Shown piece by piece: positions 53,501-58,070 of a stretch of DNA of 58,070 bases. Origin of the DNA: Christensenellaceae bacterium (GTDB taxonomy: Bacteria > Bacillota > Clostridia > Christensenellales > Aristaeellaceae); contig JAFLST010000009.1 in assembly GCA_022510815.1 (NCBI GenBank), positions 13,465 to 71,534 of the forward strand, written 5' to 3'. Position numbers and translations under genes: made by a program. Each line of letters opens with the position of its first letter. The stretch's first letter is position 1. The notes beneath the pieces are model-generated. The model made no database searches. It had not been told where the DNA came from and saw nothing but the letters and a program-made list of their open reading frames with translations.

Positions 53501-53599
53501 CATCTGTTCAAAAATGAATATGTTCTTTATCGTCCCAAAGATTGGTCTAGACATACTGATAATTATGAAAGGGGAGATTACTATATGGATTTTGATTAA
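50522..53599 (+). CDS. HD-domain and Hsp90-like (GHKL) ATPase fusion protein
   Basis: A 1025-residue soluble protein. The first 330 residues look like an HD phosphohydrolase domain: RHDISHIDGM, IYFHDLGMLV (HD pair), ASHHLDDL and RTADILHI. From about 370 to 600 there is an Hsp90-type ATPase domain: VIRELIQNGIDAIKLQ (N-box with E, N and D), ISDNGTGMT (G1 box), and RFGIGILTCFLIADDIDI, like the HtpG GVGFYSAYLVAD segment. About 420 further residues resemble no known family to me. ATG 50522 follows CAGGAGG; the frame opens at 50477. The gene is AT-rich and lies between two copies of an AlbA_2-RNA cassette. HD plus GHKL fusions occur among predicted conflict or defence proteins; here defence is inference. 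Confidence 0.8.
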   Translation: MAKELRTNAEKRALEAENLAAFQGIKLLFIRNEVEKMLSLIGQNGIFDQYTRHDISHIDGMLNITDWVIPEKTKESMSKADWLMLVLSIYFHDLGMLVTKAEFEARSSDAGFNEFKNRVFADEKGSEYKKHVMGLGDESDRFLYQEYVRTQHAIRIQKWISDIYYEQIPEQSKGIVESIRNMLHHLDSRFLRDLGQVCASHHLDDLDNFSKYNTCAKYGNSSDEQANLQYVSIILRTADILHITNDRTPSVQFFIINPSNAKSIIEWQKQMAVKAVTAKKPRNADGNIDESLPKDTIEISAYFDKPDQAEAFFGLSSYIMYMRQEIQKNYDWVQSSIKKEGTLDYLYPWRKIDDEAIETLGFEPHQLQFTVDQSNILQMLVGHTLYNDSSVVIRELIQNGIDAIKLQYCIENHSDNTPEKIPDYIETGAVHVVWEESERILRISDNGTGMTIYEIENYLLKVGTSKYRTETFQKKYPEFPAISRFGIGILTCFLIADDIDIATNSVDEDTANLISLRNVNGKYLLKKLPKNAIGSFIANHGTEIVLHVRSNVNIDNILSACQKWIVFPQCKVTLSTAKDSEISIGYRTPKDALIDYLNSNQYKVDEHKYKIEEISENGITLAYALRYNKYLNEWSFISDKEIKSDNYSPIGLCIEGIRVEFATPGFNTTTIVAVANAHNCPLALTNVARSAIEENGNKDQFLRTLYGFYAKHIQLQINTFQQERSLDWAIDECKYVMLPLLQSSREKDALQNKSAFFDAFDELHCIVIETCDGRKAVSVKEINNLLTIKVVDSDMVTAATSLLREVKNDTTLFNLLHAVRPEVDISFSTPILCHYDRNDFLCSRAISGKQVSSMEVIKEQRRVDLEFSSDIHNWDTFSGNRGTKIHIPIIDFDIKGLSDEFGVYTIDGIYLSSKNPFLQYLKEIIKNFDYLHLNTDYQLVSMLLIIACDDQILRIKKPLQNTSESLFNRALRHIGFADLDLLWQRIDKDDFIHHLFKNEYVLYRPKDWSRHTDNYERGDYYMDFD

Positions 53600-53694
53600 C
53601 ATATATTACTTTAAATCGGCCTATGCACACATCAGCCACCCGCAAGGCTTCCTACCAAAAGGAGTAAAAGTACTTAATCTGTACTCAACAAGCG

Positions 53695-53922
53695 TCAAAA
53701 AGCCCGGAACCGCTTGTCCATCAAGCGGTTCCGGGTTTATGTTGCTTATTCCCACCCTGCTGGGCTTAACGCATTTTGCGTAATTTTAAGCATTGTCGTC
53801 TATATGATGATTCTGAATCTCTGTGGTACTCCTATTCTCCTGCCTGTACAACCTCTTTTTATCATTTTGTTATCAGGGTGATAACGGAGAGGCTGGCTCG
53901 CTGCGGGGATTGGAATATCCAC
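53695..53922 (-). ncRNA. Putative small RNA, right (intact) copy
   Basis: On the minus strand CATCAA/TTGATG (53952-53957), a 17-bp spacer and TATAAT (53929-53934) form the promoter; start near 53922. It ends with a strong intrinsic terminator (53697-53738) with TTTTTT on this strand. Inside are AGCCTCT/AGAGGTT enclosing GTTATCA-CCC-TGATAAC (53869-53885), and GCTTAA...ACGCA-AAA-TGCGT...TAAGC. Compared with the left copy, one helix pair changes from G-C to G-U and the hairpins are kept despite base changes, which suggests selection for RNA structure. It lies at the 3' side of the membrane-protein gene on the same strand. It resembles no RNA family that I recognise. Confidence 0.5.
53697..53738 (-). 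terminator. Terminator of the right small RNA
   Basis: CCCGGAACCGCTT pairs with AAGCGGTTCCGGG around a 7-nt loop; T run on the minus strand. It may also stop the convergent HD-ATPase transcript. Confidence 0.8.
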
Positions 53923-53996
53923 ATATAAATTATAACCCATAATATCGTTTGCATCAAGTGTGAAATAATAAACCGACAAAATTGCGCAAAGCCAAC

Positions 53997-54710
53997 TCAG
54001 GTACCATGTCCAATAGAAACGATTGCCTTTGAAATATCTGATAATGTTGTTTCTCTTAGATCTTCATTCTCGATCTTATTCGCAATTGAGTTTGCTAATA
54101 AAAGGTTATTGCTTTCCGCGAATTTCGCATGAAACTGAACTGCTGCTTCAAGATTTTGCGTGTACATTTTAATAAAGATGGCACCAATAGAATCAACAAT
54201 CACGCCACTAACATTACCTATAATAAGCAACAGTTTATCAGTATCCAGATATACATATGCCACACAACTAAGCGCAACTATTCCTATGCCGAACAAAATC
54301 ATTATAATGCCGAGTGTTGAAAGGAATTTGGTCTGTGCAATATTCATATCATAATATCGCATCAACTCTTTTTGATTAATTTTAAAAAGCTTTTCAGCTC
54401 TTAATGCGCGTTTGCTGGGATCAATCTGAGAGAATTCTTTTTCCTCAATCGCTGCGTCCTCTTCTATTTTTTCAATACGCTTTGCCTCTTTTAAATCAAA
54501 ATAGCTGCTTATTGCAATCAGCAATAGAAGGAAGGAGATAGCACCAAAAACAAACGTGACGACTTTGCCTATAATATACTTAAAAATCACGAGATAGACA
54601 ATATATGTTATAAGAATTCCTATGCCGCTACACACTAAGGCACCAAATATTGCGCTTTTTGCTCTCTCTGATCTTTTCTGCTCCTTACCCGTTTTAGTAT
54701 TTCCACTCAT
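53997..54710 (-). CDS. Four-helix membrane protein resembling the TRADD-N-associated membrane domain
   Basis: A 237-residue protein. Two membrane helices lie at about 22-45 and 50-72, then a charged helical linker, then ELMRYYDMNIAQTKFLST, two more helices (about 130-150 and 160-185), and FIKMYTQNLEAAVQFHAKF. The second pair with its YY...N..Q start and IGAIF..MYT..L end resembles the cyanobacterial TRADD-N-associated two-helix domain, which is found with conflict-system effectors; this match is from memory and moderate. ATG 54710 follows GGAGG; the frame opens at 54728. It lies 43 bp downstream of the AlbA_2 gene, probably in its operon. Confidence 0.55.
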   Translation of the reverse strand: MSGNTKTGKEQKRSERAKSAIFGALVCSGIGILITYIVYLVIFKYIIGKVVTFVFGAISFLLLLIAISSYFDLKEAKRIEKIEEDAAIEEKEFSQIDPSKRALRAEKLFKINQKELMRYYDMNIAQTKFLSTLGIIMILFGIGIVALSCVAYVYLDTDKLLLIIGNVSGVIVDSIGAIFIKMYTQNLEAAVQFHAKFAESNNLLLANSIANKIENEDLRETTLSDISKAIVSIGHGT

Positions 54711-54753
54711 TTCTCTTCCTCCATTCAATCAAGTAGCATCATAAATGCTCCTT

Positions 54754-56397
54754 TCACTCTGCTTTCAAAAAATACTTTTTGCTTCTTTTGACCCCTTGTG
54801 CAATCAACTCATGCTCATCAGTAAGCTTCTTCAACAATCGATACGCTTGGGGTGCGTTCACATGAAGAAGCTCGATAACATCTTTTCGTGTCACAAAGCC
54901 CTTTTGTTTTGCAAGCTTGAGAATTAGTTCTCGATATCGTATCTGATCAACATCCGTCTGACGGACATATGCCGTCGGATTCTTATATAGCTTTGCGCTT
55001 AAAACATATGCTCGGCTACGACCGGTTCCTATTGCCTCAATCAAACCAGCCTCTGTTAGGCGTTCGACAGTGGCTCGCGCTTTACTTTCGAGGATTCCCG
55101 TACTCGTGACAACCTCCTGCAGCGTCAATCTGCGATTCTGGCGAAGTGCGTTGAGAACGAGCAGCGTATTGAGCGGCAAGAGTTCTCCCGTTCTCTTTTG
55201 GTATTCTGTGATCATCGTGATCATCTGTTCATCAGGCATGCCGCGCGGGATAAAAAGTTTCACACTTGTTGATGTCGTTTCAGAGTAGTCTGGCAAGTCG
55301 CGCCCATATTTAAGAGAGCCCTCAAAAATTCGATCAACACCACGTCCCGACCGCTCCGCTAGTCCGATCCGTTTGAGTGCATCTGCAAGTGCCGGATTAC
55401 GACCGTGTGGTTCAACTCGGAGGATGTTTTCAAAAGTCACCCCCTCAATGAATCCGCCTGGATTAACAACCATCAACCCGTCCGCGTCAATCTGAACAAG
55501 CACACGGCCAAGCCGCGTATAATCCCTATGTGCATAGGCATTGACAATCGCCTCGCGAATCGCCCTTTTGTCAAACTCAGGAATTGAGATTCGGATCAAT
55601 CCGGCTTCCATTTCTCGTTCAGGATTTCTGGCATCGACAAAATCGACAATGCGTTCAATCGCGGAAAGTAGCGGTAAATAGAATGACTCGTTTGTTTGAA
55701 GTTCTGTTCCGTTAAGCATTTGAAATGCAGACTCTGCCGTTGGCACATATTCCTTCAAACGGTCTTTACGCCCAATGAGCAGCATACCCGTATAGGTCGG
55801 AATCAGTTTATCTCCTGTGGAAACCACAAACTGTAATGCCTGATCCAGCTCTTCATCTGAAAGCTCAAGCAGCATATTCTCTCCGTGATATGTTTTGATA
55901 ATCCCACGAAGACGCTCTCTTTCGACGGGGTCTAAATCAGCATATTGCGCACCCGGAACCGGCTGTGCCGAGAAATCGAGCACAGACAGTTCACTAAGTC
56001 GTGTATTAATCTCGTAAGGATACATCGGCACATTCTCAGGCATACCATCCATTTTCAAACGGCGACGCTGAATCTTTCCCGAACTGGACGCTACGATGCT
56101 CCTACTCTTCGGCACATGAATTACCAATATCTGTGGATCTGATTCAATCATCTCCAGCCTTACAGAAATCGGTGGAATGGTTTTATTTGCGATAAACGCG
56201 GCGAGCCTGATTATATCCTTATGATCTTTGTGTAGGCCCGTAACCTTTCCATCGTCCTCAACACCAAGAAATAAATCACCACCGTTTGTGTTGGCAAACG
56301 CGACAATCACATCAATCAGTTCGTCGTCAGAAAACTTACGAATATCGCTTTTAAACTCAACGTCAAGGCTTTCTCGATCTGGGATCATTCTTTCCAC
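54754..56397 (-). CDS. Schlafen AlbA_2 / HATPase_c_4 / winged-helix regulator (COG2865 type)
   Basis: A 547-residue protein. The N-terminal AlbA_2 domain (about 1-120) has ESLDVEFKSDI, VIVAFANTNGGDLFLGVEDDG and LVIHVPKS. A GHKL-like ATPase domain follows (about 250-400: KRAIREAIVNAYAHRDYT, VNPGGFIEGVT, RNPALADALKRIGLAERSGRGV). The C-terminus has two winged helices (about 420-547). Proteins of this class are often transcription regulators in defence islands and mobile DNA, binding nucleic acid through AlbA_2. GTG 56397 follows AGAGGTGAG. The promoter contains a perfect TACCACA/TGTGGTA palindrome, so autoregulation is likely. It is intact, unlike the left copy. Confidence 0.85.
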   Translation of the reverse strand: MERMIPDRESLDVEFKSDIRKFSDDELIDVIVAFANTNGGDLFLGVEDDGKVTGLHKDHKDIIRLAAFIANKTIPPISVRLEMIESDPQILVIHVPKSRSIVASSSGKIQRRRLKMDGMPENVPMYPYEINTRLSELSVLDFSAQPVPGAQYADLDPVERERLRGIIKTYHGENMLLELSDEELDQALQFVVSTGDKLIPTYTGMLLIGRKDRLKEYVPTAESAFQMLNGTELQTNESFYLPLLSAIERIVDFVDARNPEREMEAGLIRISIPEFDKRAIREAIVNAYAHRDYTRLGRVLVQIDADGLMVVNPGGFIEGVTFENILRVEPHGRNPALADALKRIGLAERSGRGVDRIFEGSLKYGRDLPDYSETTSTSVKLFIPRGMPDEQMITMITEYQKRTGELLPLNTLLVLNALRQNRRLTLQEVVTSTGILESKARATVERLTEAGLIEAIGTGRSRAYVLSAKLYKNPTAYVRQTDVDQIRYRELILKLAKQKGFVTRKDVIELLHVNAPQAYRLLKKLTDEHELIAQGVKRSKKYFLKAE

Positions 56398-56441
56398 GTC
56401 AACTCACCTCTTCTGATACATGTTTTACCCACTTTACAAAA

Positions 56442-56470
56442 ATAATACCACATTTGTGGTAAAACGTCAA
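56442..56470 (-). promoter_or_regulatory. Promoter and palindromic operator of the AlbA_2 gene
   Basis: On the minus strand TTGACG (56465-56470), a 17-bp spacer and TATTAT (56442-56447). A palindrome TACCACA-TT-TGTGGTA (56446-56461) fills the spacer and touches the -10 box. A lone GTGGTA half-site follows at 56487-56492. Confidence 0.68.
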
Positions 56471-56600
56471 CGCTTTATTACAACGCGTGGTATTTGCTGC
56501 TGCTATTTATGCTAATAGGGTTCTATTGAAGAGGACCATCATATTAAATGTAACATCAGAGCATATAGAACACTTTATATTTTCACATCTATCCTGCTTA

Positions 56601-57359
56601 TCATTTATAAATAGCTATAACTTCAACTTTTAACACAGGCCCCTCTACCTCAATCTTGTCAATCCCTACAGGTTTTTCGCTACTTATCATATGTCGACGA
56701 GCAGTTCTTGGAAAACGAATAAAGTCTTTGAGCGGATCAAAAATCACAACCTTTTCTTTTCGTACCATACCAACCACTTTGCAAAGAATATATACCTCCT
56801 GATCAGCATAGTCTTCAAGGTTTAAATAGTCTTCATGAAGATACTTCGTGTTTAACTTCCCTGCAAGAATAAAATCATCATACTCAGCAATTAGAGGAAT
56901 ATCCGCAGATGCATTACCCCAAATATTCTGCAATGCCTCTTGTTCGCCAGAAGATTTTGTTTCAATCTTTCCAATTAGCATTGGTTTAAATTGCTCTATT
57001 AAATTGACCACATCAAATTGTTCAGGGATTTCAAATCTTGTGCAGAGTCGAATTAGTTTCATAGCAGGAACCGTTGTAGGATCATATTCTGCATTGAGAA
57101 CGCAGTCAAAATAGTCTTCTCCATCAAGCTTATTCAGATCCAGTTCAAAACGATCATAATCGAAGCTTATATCTTTTTCAAAATTACTGCTAATATCAGT
57201 TTCCACAGTTCTGTTGACTCCAAAGCCACTAAGGCAAGCATTAACACCCATCGCTTTTCTTTGAGTAATCGCCTTGGGTTGCGCATGGTTCTTGCCATCA
57301 ATTTGCCTGTGATATGTATAAAGCTTATCCTCATCCAAATAAACAAAACTTCTAAACAT
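56601..57359 (-). CDS. DUF6414-like protein
   Basis: A 252-residue soluble protein. The opening MFRSFVYLDEDKLYTYHRQI fits the DUF6414 family start (F-x-x-F-x-Y-L-D-E-x-x-L), as I recall it. The rest contains FDVVNLIEQFKP, a beta-rich C-terminus and no catalytic motif I know. ATG 57359 follows AAGGAG by 8 bp; the frame opens at 57410. It lies upstream of the AlbA_2 gene on the same strand, with 200 bp between, so it is part of the island but may be a separate transcript. Function unknown. Confidence 0.5.
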   Translation of the reverse strand: MFRSFVYLDEDKLYTYHRQIDGKNHAQPKAITQRKAMGVNACLSGFGVNRTVETDISSNFEKDISFDYDRFELDLNKLDGEDYFDCVLNAEYDPTTVPAMKLIRLCTRFEIPEQFDVVNLIEQFKPMLIGKIETKSSGEQEALQNIWGNASADIPLIAEYDDFILAGKLNTKYLHEDYLNLEDYADQEVYILCKVVGMVRKEKVVIFDPLKDFIRFPRTARRHMISSEKPVGIDKIEVEGPVLKVEVIAIYK

Positions 57360-57456
57360 GCGATGCTCCTTCCATCTAGTATGATTATCTAGCTCAATTA
57401 TATATCGCATATCTGCAATATATGTATTCCTATAACAATATATAATAAGGCATCTT

Positions 57457-58070
57457 TTATTTATTTAATCGACACAGCCTGCTCCGCTCTGTAATCAGTG
57501 ATCCAGCTTTCTTGCACAATACAGCAACACTGTCCATATCATCATCGACCAGCGCCTTCTCAATGTCATCAATGCAGATGGTCAGATTGGCTTCTGTTTC
57601 GCTTGTTGCCGCGCTGCTCACAGGATCACTGTAACGCAGTTCTTCTGACAGTTGTTTCAGCAGCGGCAATATCTGCTGATCCTGAGTCTGTCCAAGAAGC
57701 GCAACTGCCTTTGACTGCAATGCTCTCATGCAGGAAACATTCGCTTGCAGAACAGTATCCTGCCTTTGAATCTCATCCCGCATAGCTGTTGTCGAGAGAA
57801 GACCCAGCGCAGTCGCGGCAATCAGCAACGTCTCAAGGACGATGAGCAGCCAGATCGGGAACAACGCTCCGACGGCCATTGCCACCAGCGATAACACAAG
57901 CTGTACCACCAGATATGCGCAGCCGATGTGTGCAATCGGGAAACCATAAAGCCGACTGCGCAGATTTTGTCCGCAACCGAAGGAAACAAGAATGATCGGA
58001 AGCTGTACCAGAATAGCAAGCACACCTAAAACATAGCCAATCCAGAACGGCGCTGTATGCGCAAAAGGAA
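57457..58070 (-). CDS. Membrane protein of unknown function (5' end outside window)
   Basis: The frame stays open to the window edge, so the N-terminus is missing. The visible part has an upstream segment FWIGYVLG, three hydrophobic helices (FPIAHIGCAYLVVQLVLSL and ALFPIWLLIVLETLLIAATA among them), then a cytoplasmic helical domain of about 110 residues (DEIQRQDTVLQANVSCMRAL, PLLKQLSEELRYSD). I do not recognise a family. Base composition is intermediate. It ends about 100 bp before the DUF6414-like gene on the same strand. Confidence 0.6.
   Translation of the reverse strand, partial: PFAHTAPFWIGYVLGVLAILVQLPIILVSFGCGQNLRSRLYGFPIAHIGCAYLVVQLVLSLVAMAVGALFPIWLLIVLETLLIAATALGLLSTTAMRDEIQRQDTVLQANVSCMRALQSKAVALLGQTQDQQILPLLKQLSEELRYSDPVSSAATSETEANLTICIDDIEKALVDDDMDSVAVLCKKAGSLITERSRLCRLNK

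Noticed and set aside
58021-58070. Gene start at GTG 58023 for the last membrane protein
   Set aside because: The frame continues open upstream to the window edge (FWIGYVLG), so the gene is cut by the window and GTG 58023 is internal.

Overview
The window looks like a chromosome segment of a spore-forming clostridial Firmicute, probably a gut anaerobe. The evidence is a SpoIVB peptidase gene, a Spo0A-like protein, an IreB homologue, PadR-HAAS-DUF4097 and BlaI/M56 modules, and AGGAGG-type ribosome binding sites. Positions 1 to about 48.8 kb are GC-rich. From about 48.84 kb to the end the DNA is visibly AT-rich and reads as a genomic island. No rRNA, tRNA, CRISPR array, integrase or intact insertion sequence was recognised.

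Region by region. (1) 1-7.9 kb: a surface-glycan operon with a coiled-coil protein built on exact 28-residue repeats, an SDR sugar epimerase/reductase, two RgpF-type (rhamnan synthesis F) proteins, a sulfatase/phosphoglycerol-transferase-like membrane enzyme and a triple-repeat surface protein. (2) 8.2-11.8 kb: IreB, then an XRE-TPR regulator whose ribosome binding site lies in a 17-bp inverted repeat, then an ABC exporter. (3) 11.8-17.7 kb: a minus-strand operon (TetM-like GTPase, DUF3592 protein, RlmH, secreted barnase-like RNase), a divergent AAC(3)-type acetyltransferase, a GNAT enzyme and an AraC regulator. (4) 17.8-25.8 kb: a Spo0A-like protein without a phosphoacceptor, divergent from spoIVB; a GH78 alpha-L-rhamnosidase; a cyclophilin-like protein; a cystine-type amino-acid ABC transporter. 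(5) 25.8-28.7 kb: a BlaI repressor and M56 sensor protease behind a promoter with twin operators. (6) 29-43 kb: four cyclic-di-GMP enzymes, mixed with an orphan YtfQ-like sugar-binding lipoprotein, a flavodoxin lipoprotein and a PadR/HAAS/DUF4097 operon; one EAL protein carries a C-terminal beta-solenoid. (7) 43-48.7 kb: a cupin, an MFS transporter, a YcxB-like protein and a complete TRAP transporter.

(8) 48.8-58.07 kb, the island. Two cassettes lie in the same orientation, each ordered Schlafen/AlbA_2 ATP-binding regulator, then a small variable gene, then a conserved 225-nt unit with its own promoter and hairpins that looks like a small RNA. The left cassette is decayed (truncated AlbA_2 with a stop codon; small ORF with an ATT in place of a start). 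The right one is intact and carries a membrane protein resembling the TRADD-N-associated two-helix domain. Between them is a 1025-residue protein with an N-terminal HD phosphohydrolase domain and an Hsp90-like GHKL ATPase domain, preceded by two Spo0A-box-like sequences 20 bp apart. A DUF6414-like gene and a truncated membrane protein follow. This is the best candidate for an undescribed (probably anti-phage or stress) system; the function is inferred from domains and context only.
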